Numbered from the stretch's first letter, positions 36,798-46,554 are shown. The stretch: DNA of 64,000 nt from Deltaproteobacteria bacterium (GCA_027493875.1 JAOSJX010000023.1:248001-312000); one strand, 5' to 3'. Notes: generated by a model from the letters alone, not told the origin. A program made the numbers and translations.

Positions 36798-37151
36798 TTA
36801 TCCGGTCGGTGGGGTTTCGGCAATAACGACGGCCATCGCGAGGCCGCCGTCGTGCGTGATGGAGAGGTGAAAAACCGTGCCGCCGGCGATCGGCGGCCCT
36901 TCGAGCACGGGAACGCCCGAGACGGCGCGTACGCGCCACGATGAGAGATCCGTGTCGTCCACGCCGAAGGATTTCGCGGCGGCTCGCTTGGCGGCCAGAC
37001 GTCCGGCGAGGAATTCGCGAGGGTCGGGATGGGAGCGCGCATCACGCAGCTCGTCCGCCGAAAAGTGTTTTTGGAAGAAGTCGTTCGAATCATCGAGCGG
37101 AGGAATGTCATCGACCGCGACCAGGGCGATACCGACGCCGACGATCGGCAA
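36798..37151 (-). CDS. acpS: Holo-[acyl-carrier-protein] synthase
   Basis: AcpS attaches the phosphopantetheine arm of CoA to a carrier protein. The product of about 117 residues shows VGVGIALVAVDDIP near the start (canonical G-I-D-[IL]-V, here Ala for the usual metal-binding Asp), FFQKHFSADELRDARSHPDP and FLAGRLAAKRAAAKSFG with the conserved A-K-E-like helix (Lys-Arg here). FHLSITHDGGLAMAVVIAE is at the end. The start is probably TTG 37151, one base after the upstream stop. The Ala and Arg replacements at two key positions are odd and may mean a divergent or non-canonical enzyme. Placement inside a sugar operon is unusual. Confidence 0.72.
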   Translation of the reverse strand: MPIVGVGIALVAVDDIPPLDDSNDFFQKHFSADELRDARSHPDPREFLAGRLAAKRAAAKSFGVDDTDLSSWRVRAVSGVPVLEGPPIAGGTVFHLSITHDGGLAMAVVIAETPPTG

Positions 37152-37152
37152 A

Positions 37153-37989
37153 TCACGCCTTTCGGCGCGAGCGGACGGACAGCGTTTCGCGCGACAGCGA
37201 AATGAACGTGTGATCGGCGTAAAATCCCGCCGGGGCGTTGACGCACGGCAACAGCTTGACGCTCTTGCCGAGAATGACGCCTGGCGCGGTGACGGAATTG
37301 CAACCGGTTTCGCAATCGTCGCCCATAATGGCGCCGAGTTTTTAAGCCCCGTGTCCACGGGATCACCGTCGGCGCTTGGGATGCGCACGGTGCCCGGCGT
37401 CATCTTGAGGTTGGCGAGCTTGGTGCCCGCGCCGAGATTGACGTTGCGCCCCAAGATCGAGTCGCCGAGATAGGCGAAATGCCCCGCTTTGGCCCCGTCG
37501 AGCATGACGGTTCCTTTGGCTTCCGTCGTATGGCCCACGATACATCCGTCGCCGACAAGCACATTGCCGCGAATATACGCCCCCTTGACGGACTTCCGTT
37601 TTGTCGCCGATGACCGTCGGACCTTTGATGAGGGCGCCGGGTTCAACAACGGTGCCGGGGCCGATAATGACGCGGTCGTCGAAGAGATAGGCGCCGGGCA
37701 TGATCAGCGCCGCGTCAGGGCGCTCCTCGTCGTCCACGAGTACCCGGACACCCCCTTTTTGGCCCGAAGCCTCGATCGCGACCAATTTATCGAGAACGAG
37801 TTCGTTTTCGACGATGACGAGCGGCTCCGAAATAAGCCCGGTCATCCCCGCGAGCGGCCACGAATCCTTAAAAATAGCCGCGAAGTAATCGGGCAAGCGC
37901 CGGAGGGCCTCCCCAAACGGGCGCGCCGTCGTCGAAAAGATCGGCGTGGCGCGTTTCGCCAGATCGAAGAGCTGATTTGCCGGAATCAT
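37153..37989 (-). CDS. Left-handed beta-helix (GlmU-like) transferase
   Basis: This protein of about 279 codons has an N-terminal part (LFDLAKRATPIFSTTARPFG) and a central region ALIMPGAYLFDDRVIIGPGT. Hexapeptide repeats follow (VVEPGALIKGPTVIGDKTEV, GNVLVGDGCIVGHTTEAKGT and ILGRNVNLGAGTKLANLKMT), as in the C-terminal half of GlmU and other acyltransferases. The GAGTxxANLKM piece resembles the GlmU family's acetyl-CoA site region. No nucleotidyltransferase GXG motif is present. Breaks near 37600 and 37340 split it. It may acylate the amino sugar made by the neighbouring aminotransferases. The product is an inference. Confidence 0.68.
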
Positions 37990-38005
37990 GCTTGGTTGTT
38001 TCGGC

Positions 38006-39275
38006 TCAGGAACGCATCGCCTTGAGCGCATCTTCCGCGTGGCCGAGGCTTTCGTCGACGTCCGCCTCGGTATGCGCCGCGGACATGAACCAATTGTGGT
38101 GCGGGTGGAAGAAACTGCCGCGCCGTGTGACCTCGGCGGCAAGGCGTTGAATTTTGTAGAGATCCTCGTCGTCGTCGAGAATCAGATAGGGGATCGCCGG
38201 CGGCCCGGTGAGTTTCATCGGTGTTCCATAACGATCGCCGAGCTCGGAAGGCCCTTGTCCCAACCGTTCGCCCATCCGGCGCATGATCCCCACCGCGTCG
38301 TCACGTTCCATGATTTCGATCGTTTTGAGCGCCGCGGCCATGCACGCCGCGCCGTTCCAATAGCTTCCCGTCAGAAAAACCCGGCTGGCCGCCGCCTTGA
38401 ATTCCTCTTTACCGACGGCGGCGGAAATCGGAAAGCCGTTGCCGATGGCTTTGCAGAAAACCACGATATCTGGCGTAAAACCGAAAAAGTCGTGCGAACC
38501 GCGGATCGAAAGTCGCCACCCGGCGCGGACGTCGTCGATGACCAGCAGGGCACCTTCTTCGCGGCATAAGGCTTCGACCGCAGTCCAAAATCCCGGTGCG
38601 GGCATTTCGCTCGGCGCAAAAGTCGGATGGTGGTACGGTGTCATGATGACGCCCGCGATATCGCCTTTGTGGGCGCGAAACAGTTCGCGCAGCTCGTCGA
38701 TGCGGTTCCATGAGAACGTCACGATGTGCGCACGGTCCTCCGCGATCACGCCGCCGTGACCCGGCGTGCACCAGGCGTGCGCGCCGTGGTAGGTGCCTTT
38801 GACCATCGCGATTTTGCGCCGGTCGGTGTGCTCACGGGCGACCTGCGTGGCCCCACGTCGTCAGGTCGGAGCCGTTTTTGGCGAAAACGGCCCAATCCGC
38901 CATATCGATGAGCCCGGTCAGCCGTTCGGCGAGCTGAATCATCAGTTCGCTGGGATGATTGAAGCAATCGCCGCTCTCAAGCACGTTGATTGCGGCGGCG
39001 TTGACCTCGTCGTTCGCGTAGCCCACGACCATCGGCCCGTAGGCGCACATGTAGTCGATGAACTCGTTGCCGTCGACGTCCGTGTAGCGGCACCCTTTAC
39101 CGGTTTTGGCGTAGTACGGAAAAGCGCCCGGAATCATGATCGCCGGGCTCATGTGCCCGTAGATGCCTTGCGGAATGATCTCGGCGGCCCGCCCGAAGAG
39201 TTCCAGCGTTTTGCCGAAATCGTAAAGCGGCCGGTCCATTGCGGGAACGTGCAGGGCTTTTTTGGACGTCACCAT
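38006..39275 (-). CDS. Class III aminotransferase (glutamate-1-semialdehyde aminomutase-like)
   Basis: This PLP enzyme of about 422 codons is related to HemL and other aminotransferase class III proteins. It has FPYYAKTGKGCRYTDVDGNEF, YANDEVNAAAINVLESGDCF, AVFAKNGSDLTTWA, KGTYHGAHAWCTP and VIDDVRAGWRLSI. The lysine motif is VVFCKAIGNGFPISAAVGK, and the C-terminus SFFHPHHNWFMSAAHTEADVD is typical of HemL relatives. One break occurs near 38840. HemL itself has a different context and is generally better conserved, so a secondary role in making an amino compound for this locus is more likely. Confidence 0.82.
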
Positions 39276-39286
39276 GTTTTGTCGCC

Positions 39287-40048
39287 TCAGTTCAAATACA
39301 CGGCCAGCCGGTCCAGGGCCGCGTTGAGTTTGTCGATCAGCGGAACACGCCCCGCGAGTTTGGCTCGGCATGAGCCCATCAGCGCCATGGCATCGCTTTT
39401 ACCGGACAGCACTCCGAACGCCGCGTCATAATCTTCGAATTCCAAAACGGCGTTCGGCGAGACGGCGGCGCCTTTTTTGGGAAACAACTTTCCGCCTTTG
39501 ACCACCAAACAGGCCGACGGCCCGCCCTTAATACGAAACTCGGCGACGCCGTCGGGCGCCGACCGGGCGCTGGGAGCGGCCTTCGCATCATATTCGCCGA
39601 CCTCCTTGAGCCCGAAAACCGCGGTGTAGAGGAGGCACTTTGTGTGGAACTCGAAGTTTTTTCTGTCGGCCAATGTCGCGTCATCCGGCCGGAGATAATG
39701 TTCCATTCGCTTGGAAAGCGCCGCGAAGCCTTTGAGCAGACCGACCCGCCACGGACCCGACCATGGAATCGGCAACGCGAAGCCCTCGCCCATGAACATG
39801 TGGTTCAGCTGCGTGGCGGACGGCAGCCAAAGGGCGACCTGCGGCCACGACGTCGTCCCGGGAGTGACCCGCGCTCTGCCGCCGCCGAACTCGACATGCG
39901 CGCCGATGCCGCCCGGACAGGAAAATTGCAGAACGTGGTTCCAGTCCCTCGCGATCGCGCCGGCTTCCGCGTCGTGCGCGACGACCTCTTCGAGGTTCTG
40001 AAGGACGGCGGAAAGATGAAGCCGCGCCAGGACGTTCTGATCAACCAT
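39287..40048 (-). CDS. SCP2 sterol-binding-like domain protein
   Basis: This intact protein of 253 residues has an unknown first half with MGEGFALPIPWSGPWRVGLL. In its C-terminal half, SACLVVKGGKLFPKKGA and AVLEFEDYDAAFGVLSGKSD followed by GRVPLIDKLNAALDRLAVYL resemble SCP2-type lipid-binding domains of bacteria. No signal peptide is present. It opens the minus-strand operon, 11 bases before the class III aminotransferase. Its ligand and role are unknown; binding of an acyl or polyprenyl intermediate would fit an acyl-sugar pathway, which is inference. Confidence 0.55.
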   Translation of the reverse strand: MVDQNVLARLHLSAVLQNLEEVVAHDAEAGAIARDWNHVLQFSCPGGIGAHVEFGGGRARVTPGTTSWPQVALWLPSATQLNHMFMGEGFALPIPWSGPWRVGLLKGFAALSKRMEHYLRPDDATLADRKNFEFHTKCLLYTAVFGLKEVGEYDAKAAPSARSAPDGVAEFRIKGGPSACLVVKGGKLFPKKGAAVSPNAVLEFEDYDAAFGVLSGKSDAMALMGSCRAKLAGRVPLIDKLNAALDRLAVYLN

Positions 40049-40171
40049 GAAGGCTCCCGGGAAATGGCGGGAAATGAGGATAGATCAATCGCGGCGGACC
40101 ATCAAGCGCCGATTCGCCTTCCCAAGCGTGGGGGCCGTTGCTATGCTCCGCCCGGAGAGAACAGAGGCAAG

Positions 40172-41245
40172 ATGGCGACGGATAAAGTTCGTGTGGGATT
40201 GGTCGGCTGCGGACGCATCGCGGATCTTCATGCCGCCGCTTACCGCGACGAGCCGAACGCCGAAATCGTCGCCGTTTGCGATGCCTCAACGGCCGTTCTC
40301 GAACAGCGTGCCGAAGAATGGGGCGTCGCCAGGACATACGAACGATTAGACGATCTTCTCGGCGATCCTGAAGTGGATCTCATCGAGGTGCTTACTCCCC
40401 ACCACCTGCACCGCGAGATGGTCGTCGCGGCGGCCAAGGCCGGAAAACACGTATCCGTTCAAAAACCGATGGCCCTCGATCCGGCGGAATGCGATGAGAT
40501 GATCACGGCGGCGCTCTACGCCGGCGTGCAGCTTCGGGTTTATGAAAATTTCGTCTTTTATCCGCCGTTTGCGATGGCGCGGCGGGTGATCGAAGAAGGC
40601 GAGATCGGAGAAATTCTGTCCGTACGCATGAAGCTGGGTGCGATGTCCGGCGGTTGGAAAGTGCCTTTGTCGACATGGCTTTGGAGATTGGACGAGGGGC
40701 GCGCGGGACCGGGACCGAATCTGTTCGACGACGGATATCACAAGTTTTCGATGGCCGTCGACCTGCTGGGCGAAGCCGCGAGCGTCCGCGCGACGGTTGA
40801 CAGGACGCTGGGTGTCATTGATTCCCCGGCGGTCGTTTCAATGAGTTTCAAATCGAACCAGGCGCTCGCGTACTTTGAAACCAGCTTTTCGCCGAACGCG
40901 CGGATTCGTTCCGACTACTATGGCGCCGATGAGCGGATGGAGATCACGGGAACGCGCGGCATGGTTTTGCTCAACCGCTGCACAGGCCGCCTTCTCGACG
41001 AACCGCCGTTGATGTTGGTTCGGGACGGCCGGTGCGTGGCCTTTGAGAATCTTCGTGACGATTGGCAGGCGAGCTTTACCGACGCCACGCACCATTTTAT
41101 CAACGCCCTTAAGGATTTCCGGCCGCCGAAGCTCTCCGGCCAGACGGGGAAGCATCTCGTTCAAGTGGCGCTGGCGGCCTATCGGTCCGCGGACGAAGCC
41201 CGCCCGGTCGCGCCGGGCGAAATCACCGGAGCCCCCGCGTCATGA
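40172..41245 (+). CDS. Gfo/Idh/MocA family oxidoreductase (first)
   Basis: This intact NAD(P)-dependent sugar dehydrogenase has 357 residues. The Rossmann start is VGLVGCGRIADLHAAAYRD. LIEVLTPHHLHREMVVAAA and VSVQKPMALDPAECDEM carry the conserved E/Q-K-P lysine. GPNLFDDGYHKFSMAVDLLG contains the catalytic D-x-x-x-H motif. Family members oxidise or reduce sugar nucleotides, inositols or keto sugars. Divergent from the aminotransferase operon, it may supply the keto sugar for DegT. ATG 40172 follows a good AGAGGCAAG site. The frame extends further upstream without homology. Confidence 0.9.
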   Translation: MATDKVRVGLVGCGRIADLHAAAYRDEPNAEIVAVCDASTAVLEQRAEEWGVARTYERLDDLLGDPEVDLIEVLTPHHLHREMVVAAAKAGKHVSVQKPMALDPAECDEMITAALYAGVQLRVYENFVFYPPFAMARRVIEEGEIGEILSVRMKLGAMSGGWKVPLSTWLWRLDEGRAGPGPNLFDDGYHKFSMAVDLLGEAASVRATVDRTLGVIDSPAVVSMSFKSNQALAYFETSFSPNARIRSDYYGADERMEITGTRGMVLLNRCTGRLLDEPPLMLVRDGRCVAFENLRDDWQASFTDATHHFINALKDFRPPKLSGQTGKHLVQVALAAYRSADEARPVAPGEITGAPAS

Positions 41246-41521
41246 GCCGCCGTTCGTCCAAGTTCCGTGCGCGGATGGAAGTGACGGCCGTGCGGCTCCT
41301 GTTAGCGATGCCCGACGTCGTGGTGGCGTTCGCCGCGCGGATGGCCGCCCTCTGGCGCCGCGCTCCTCGGACGCGAGGAACGTCGGTTGGTCTATCGCGA
41401 GATCGCCGGCGTTTTTTCCGGAGAAAAGCGGGGAGCGCGGGTTGTCCGGCGCATGGTGCGCGACGGAGCGCCGCGCCGGCTGCGCGCCATCCTGAGAGGG
41501 CGCGGGAGGGTGTCCGAGTGA
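41242..41521 (+). CDS. Small unknown protein between two oxidoreductase genes
   Basis: The gene starts ATG 41242, overlapping the previous stop (ATGA), and ends at 41521, overlapping the next GTG start (GTGA). After correcting one base near 41375, the product is about 92 residues. It is very basic (many Arg), with a hydrophobic stretch LLLAMPDVVVAFAARMAALLG and a C-terminal REERRLVYREIAGVFSGEKR followed by VVRRMVRDGAPRRLRAILRG. I know no family. The tight overlaps on both sides argue that it is a real gene. A nucleic-acid or membrane-binding role is possible. Confidence 0.6.
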
Positions 41522-42559
41522 GCCGTCATCGCGACGGCGTCGGCGTGGCGATCGTGGGCGCCCGCGGAACGGCGCGCGCTTGGGCGGACGCCTATGCGCG
41601 CGTTGATGGGGCGCGTCTCGTCGCCGTTTTCGATCCCGAAATTGCGGAGGCCGACGAGCTGGCGGGACGTTATCCGGATCTCCCCCGTGGCCGCGCGCCT
41701 CGACGACATTCTCGCGCATTCCGAAATCGATATTGTCGAAATTGCGCTTCCGCCGCGCGAGGCCGCGGAGGCGGCGTTCCGATGCGTGGAGTCGGGGCTG
41801 GCGATCGGCCTGCGGACGACGGCGGTGCTGGGCTCCGATGTCGCGGCGCGCATTCTCGATACGCGCCGGCGCGATACGGCGTTCCGGTTGTTCAGCCCGG
41901 CGTTTTATTGCCGCCATGTCGAGATCGCGCGCGATCTGATGTGGAAAAAAGAAGATCTCGGCGATCCGCAGGTGCTGCGCGTGCAAAGCCTTATCGGCCG
42001 CGCCGCCGTGCCGTCTCTCGGCGGCTCGTACTGGGCGACGCAAAAGGGAGCCCCCGCAACCTGTACGCCGGAGTATGAAGCGCTGCCGCTGATGTTTTTA
42101 ATGGGCGAGGTCCGGTCGGTGTTCGCGGCGGCTTCCGACCGCGTCACGCACGTCCACTGGACGGCGGATGACGAGCCCGGCGGCGCCCGGTACGGCGTTT
42201 TCGAAGCGGTTCGCGCGCGCGATCTTGTTGTTAAGAGTATGCTGGAACCGGTGGATTTGAGCTTTGAAGCCGCCGGAACCGACGGCTATTTATTCGCGTC
42301 CGGTCTGATCGGCAATACGCGCGAACGGCCGCGGCTCGCGCGTTACGTGGGAGAAAGTTACGAAGTCCTCTCCGCCGGGCTGAGCGAGGACCCGCTCACG
42401 CCCTACGAGGACGCGGCGCGCGATCTTGTCGACGCCGTCGCGAACCGTACGGCCGTCCGCTTTGGGGCGGAATGGCTTCGCGATGTCGGCCTTGTGCGCG
42501 ATGCTATCGTCGCGTCCGTTAAAAACGGCCGCGAAATACGCATCGAGACCGAGGAATAA
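41518..42559 (+). CDS. Gfo/Idh/MocA family oxidoreductase (second), frameshifted
   Basis: This protein of about 347 codons begins VGVAIVGARGTARAWADAYA, a variant Rossmann motif with Gly-Ala-Arg-Gly. LVAVFDPEIAEADELAGRY follows, then after a break near 41690 DIVEIALPPREAAEAAFRCV and FYCRHVEIARDLMWKKEDLG. In the C-terminal substrate domain the usual E-K-P and D-x-x-x-H motifs are not obvious, so it may be catalytically altered. GTG 41518 overlaps the small gene's stop. Together with the first oxidoreductase it could form a two-component dehydrogenase, or modify the same sugar. Confidence 0.75.
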
Positions 42560-42560
42560 T

Positions 42561-42994
42561 TTACTTCCAGAGAAAAAGGCCGGTGGCGTCGTCGTACGTG
42601 CGCGATAGCGGAATGGCGTCGTATTCGTTGATGACGAATTCCAGCGCGTACACGGTGGCGCGGACGAGGTGCCCGGCCACGACGCGCGTCGCGCCGGAAT
42701 CCTCAAAGCAAGCGTTCACGTGGATATGCCAGAATAAGTCGCCGTCTTTCTCGAGAGATTCCCGTAGAGCATTAACACTTCTGCGAGCCCCCGCGCGGCG
42801 CACCGGTTTGCGATAGTTTTCTTTTCCGGATCCCACTCCGTGACTTCGAGCTCGCGCACGGCGCCGAGAGCGCGAACCTCGGCGATCGCTAAATCGTGTT
42901 TTCGGGCAACGTCGTACAGAGCATCCGGCAAGGCGGCGCCGTGATCGAGGCGCCCCATCAAAACGCGCTTTGCCGTGGTTTCAAAAACGCTCAT
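42561..42994 (-). CDS. PPC-domain (DUF296) protein, frameshifted
   Basis: This single-domain protein of about 143 residues matches the PPC fold. It has MSVFETTAKRVLMGRLDHGA, EVRALGAVRELEVTEWDPEK, AEVLMLYGNLSRKDGD and WHIHVNACF, then VVAGHLVRATVYALEFVINE, which carry the conserved alanine-leucine-Gly-Ala, G-N-x-S and H-x-H motifs. Prokaryotic PPC proteins form trimers with a metal-bound histidine site; DNA binding is known for plant relatives only. A base is lost near 42780. It follows the carboxypeptidase gene with a GGGAGGAGAC site 18 bases after that stop, and its own stop lies one base from the convergent oxidoreductase end. Confidence 0.78.
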
Positions 42995-43012
42995 CGGCTT
43001 GTCTCCTCCCGC

Positions 43013-45116
43013 TCAGCAGCCGCACCCGCTCGAGCCGCCGTCGTCGTCATCGTCATCACCGTCGAGACCGCCGCCGATGTCATCGTCATCGGCCGTGTCG
43101 TCGTCGTCATAGCCTTCCTCTCCAACGACGATTGTTTGAGCGGCGGTGGTCGAACCGCCGGCGCCGTGAGCCGTCAACTCTACACGATATTCGCCGGGCT
43201 CGAAGAACGTGTAATCGAACTCTTCGGCTTCCTCCGATTCGCCATCGCCAAGGTCCCAGGCGTAAGACGCCAGACAGCCGGGGAGGGCGGAGAAGACCGC
43301 CGTAAAATGAACATCCAGCGGCGCGGCCCCCGCTCGTGGGGCTCGCCTCGATTTGCGCACCGGGCGGCAGGCAGGCCGCGCTCTGCGTCACGGCGTCGAT
43401 GTCGGCGCCGGGCGTTTCGGCCGGGGTGCCGGTCGTCCCGGCGTCAACGATCCGCACGTAACGCAATTCTTCCTTCGGAATACCCGTCAGTGAAAATTCC
43501 CGCGTTCCCGAGCCCGTGCCGACGTCGGTCCACGGGCCTGTCCAGGACGACGACACCGCCACGGCATAGGAATCCGCCGCGTCGTTGTCGAGTTCATAGA
43601 CCGTAAGGGGCTCGTCGGCGCCGAGCGGCCAACGCGAGCCCATGTCCAGAACCAATTCGCCGCCCTGGCCGAGAGAATAGGCGAGGGCGTCAGGGTGGCC
43701 GGTCGCGTCCTTGGGGAAGCTCTTGTTCGAAAAGTTTCCGAACGGACGATTCATGATGGTCGTCATCGGCCGCAGGGCCGCCACGACCGGATCGACGTCG
43801 TCGGGATACAGTTGAATCGAAACGCTCTCGGCTTTTTGGGCCGAGGCCGTTAGCTGAACGTCGCGGACCTTATAGCCGTTCGCCAATACGCGCACGGTAT
43901 GCGTCCCCGCGGGCAGCACGCGATGAAAATCGCCGTTCTCCGGATCGGTGAAAAACGGCCATCCGTCTTCCGGAATCAAGAGCGCTTCCACGGGAGCGTC
44001 GGTCACGGCGTCGGTGACGAATCCGGAAACGCCGGTCGCGGCGAGGGGGATAAAGGCGGCGAGGCCGTCGATGTTGCGGTCGACATAACCGCCTTGCGCG
44101 CCGACGCCGGGCATTTTGTTGTAGGAAATCTCGACGATCACCGACAGCGTTCCGGCACTCTCGTACGACGCTTCCTCGCTGATGCCGTTGACCTGATACC
44201 AGTCGTATCCGTTGATGATGCCGTAGTTCGCGGCGTCGCCGTAGGCTTCTGAAATCGCGATGATCGTGTCCTCGTCCGGCGCGGCTTGCGGCGTCGAGTC
44301 GAGCGGATAGTTCACGAGTTCGGACCCGGAATGGTATTGCACGGCGAGCGCGGCGTTCGCGGCGATGTAGAGGCCGGTCATAATCCGCACTTCGGACTCG
44401 GACGCGGGGCCGCCGCCGGAGGTCGCCTCGTCGCGCCAATTCATTCCGAAATTGCGGTTAAGGTCGACAAAGCGGTCGTTGCTGCGTCGGACGGCGGCGT
44501 ACCCGTCTGCGTTCACGACGGGAACGATCCAGATCTCGAAATCCGCGGCAAGCTCGCCGAACGCGTCGCCGTTGTCCCAGCCGTCCGCCAGCCGGTCCAA
44601 AAACGCGAGCAGAACGAGCGTTCCGATTTGTTCGTTGCCGTGAATCGACGCGTCGAGCACGACGACGGGTTCGGCCTGATTGGTTGAGACCTCATCGGAA
44701 ACCTTGACCGCCCAGATCTCCCGCTCTCCCGACTGCGAGGGGCCGAGGTCGTAAAGCGTTGCGAAATCCGGATGGTCCGCGGCGTAATCCTCAAGCCGTT
44801 CCACCAGCTCCCCGTAAGTCGGATAGCCGGCGGCGAGCGGCGTGATGTCGCGCGCCAGCGGATGAAAACCGGCCGCTTCGAGTACGCTGAGACCGAGAGG
44901 ATCGACGGACAAGGTAACGCGGGGCCCATGCCGGGCTAGGATCGGCAATCCAAGCCAGGACAAGCGGTCGAGTTCGGCGCGGCTTTCGACACGGACGTCG
45001 ACCTCGATTTCCGCGGCGGCCCAAACCACCGCGGGGCGGACAAATCCGGCCAAGACGAAAAGGCAGATAGCCGGGAAAAGTCTTGAGGCGTACCTTTGGA
45101 ATGATTCGATCGTCAT
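43013..45116 (-). CDS. M14-family zinc carboxypeptidase with PKD domain and Asp-rich, Cys-ending tail
   Basis: This exported protein of about 701 codons has a signal peptide (LFPAICLFVLAGFVRPAVVWA) and an M14 peptidase domain at about residues 95-400. The zinc site is SIHGNEQIG (H-x-x-E) with a second His in AVQYHSGSE, and the catalytic Glu is in SVIVEISYNK. A carboxypeptidase regulatory-like domain and a discoidin-like beta domain follow. A PKD domain (LASYAWDLGDGESEEAEEFD) then leads to a tail that is mostly Asp and Gly and ends GGSSGCGC. One break occurs near 43345. The stop is real, since a Shine-Dalgarno for the next gene follows at once. It probably degrades peptides at the cell surface. 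Confidence 0.85.
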
Positions 45117-45179
45117 ATCCCACCCGGAAAATCCCGTCGCCGGGAATTCAAAAATAACGGCGAACTGTAGCCCTTTGCC

Positions 45180-45209
45180 TTGGTCAACACAAGCAAAGCA
45201 GGCTATATT
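45180..45209 (+). promoter_or_regulatory. Putative promoter of the second glycosylation operon
   Basis: TTGGTC (45180-45185), 18 bases, TATATT (45204-45209), ending 37 bases before ATG 45247, in the divergent gap with the carboxypeptidase gene. Confidence 0.45.
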
Positions 45210-45246
45210 CGTAACGATATCAAGGGAATGAGGGGCTTCGACGCGC

Positions 45247-46554
45247 ATGGTCAGACCACCGTCACAACGCTCGCGCCTCGCGGTGATCGCCGCAATCGTG
45301 CTGAGCGTCGTGCTTTTTATGGCGTGGGCCGCGGACGACGCGCTGCTCGCGGTGGAACTCGTCGCATGGGCGGCCATGCTTTTTCTCTCGCTGGTCACGT
45401 TTCGCCGCGCGGTCTTGACCTTGGCGGCCGTTTTCGGCCGCGATAAGAAGGGCCGAAACGACGCGCCGGAACCGAACGTTCTCGTCCTCATTCCGGCGCG
45501 TGACGAAGCGGACGTGATTCTGAGCTGTCTGGACTCGGTTCGTCGCCTCGATTGGCCCGCGGAAAAACTGCGCGTCGTCGTCATCGACGACGGTTCGGGA
45601 GACGGCACCGGGGCGGTCGTAGCTTCCGAATCGGAGCGCGATGCTCGTATTCGCGTGCTGCGGCGAAGCGCCCCCCGACGCCGGTTTGGGTAAACCCGAA
45701 GCGCTTAACGCGGCTCTTTTCGGCGACTCCTGGGAACCTTCATTTACGTTCTCGATGCGGACGCGCAGGTTCGCCCCGACACGCTGAAACGGCTTTGGGC
45801 GCACATCGATGGCGACGACGTGGCCGCCGCGCAAGGCGGGATGATCCCGGCCGGACCGCCGGAATCGTTCGCGGCGTTCTACGTCGCGATCGAAAGCCTC
45901 GTCCACCAACGCATTACTTTACGCGGCGCCGCGCGCATCGGCATGACGCAATCGCTTTTGGGAAGCAACACGCTTATTCGGCGGAAAGTTCTTGAGGAAG
46001 CCGGCGGGTTTCCGGAAAAAACGCGCTTGGAAGACATCGAGCTGTCGATCGCGCTCCAAAACGAAGGACGCCGCATCGCGTTCACGCCGGAAGCGCATTC
46101 AACGATCGTCGCGTCTCCTCGCGTAAAGCACGCCATGGTCCAGCACCGCGCGTGGTCGCGTGAATTCATGTCGATTGCGTCGCGGTGGCTTTGGAGAATT
46201 CTCGAGGGGTCCGGGTCGTTGCCGCGGCGCATCGACCGGTTGATTTTCGCGATGGGATACGCGGACCGGATCGTGCTTTTGGTCTACCTGCTCTGTGCCA
46301 TCGCCGGCGGCATCGCCGGCCGGGCATTCGCGCCGTGGAGTTTTATCGTTCTCGTGCTTGCGCTTCCCGCAATTCAAGCTCCGTTGGCCTTGTGGTTGGG
46401 GCGCGGCGTCGCAACCGAATACGCTTATCTCGCGTTTCTCCCCGTGGGATTCGCGATCGAGATGGCGACGCATCTCGACGCGTTTCGTCAAGCTTTGCTT
46501 GGCCGGCGGCCGGAATGGACGAGGACCGTCCGCGGGAGTTCGCCGCGTGATTGA
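45247..46554 (+). CDS. Membrane glycosyltransferase family 2 (polysaccharide synthase-like)
   Basis: The protein of about 435 codons has two N-terminal transmembrane helices (AVIAAIVLSVVLFMAW and VAWAAMLFLSLVTF). A GT2 catalytic domain follows, with VLVLIPARDEADVILSCLDS, VVVIDDGSGDGTG, FIYVLDADAQVRPDTLKRLW and TRLEDIELSIALQNEGRRI (ED motif), then HRAWSREF (QxxRW-like). Three or more C-terminal helices follow, for example IVLLVYLLCAIAGGIAG. This is the layout of processive or lipid-linked GT2 enzymes. Breaks near 45670 and 45740 compensate each other. It starts a four-gene operon of glycosyltransferases. Confidence 0.85.

Noticed and set aside
38006-39275. Housekeeping glutamate-1-semialdehyde aminomutase (hemL)
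   Set aside because: The motifs show class III relationship, but the sugar-locus context and divergent N-terminus make a specialised aminotransferase more likely; no other haem gene is near.
39644-40171. Upstream extension of the first Gfo/Idh/MocA frame
   Set aside because: It is antisense to the SCP2-like gene and has no homology; the Rossmann fold starts at 40172.
43084-43110. Repeated GTC/ATC-type triplets near the carboxypeptidase 3' end as a microsatellite
   Set aside because: They encode the Asp-rich tail of the minus-strand carboxypeptidase and are explained by that coding sequence.
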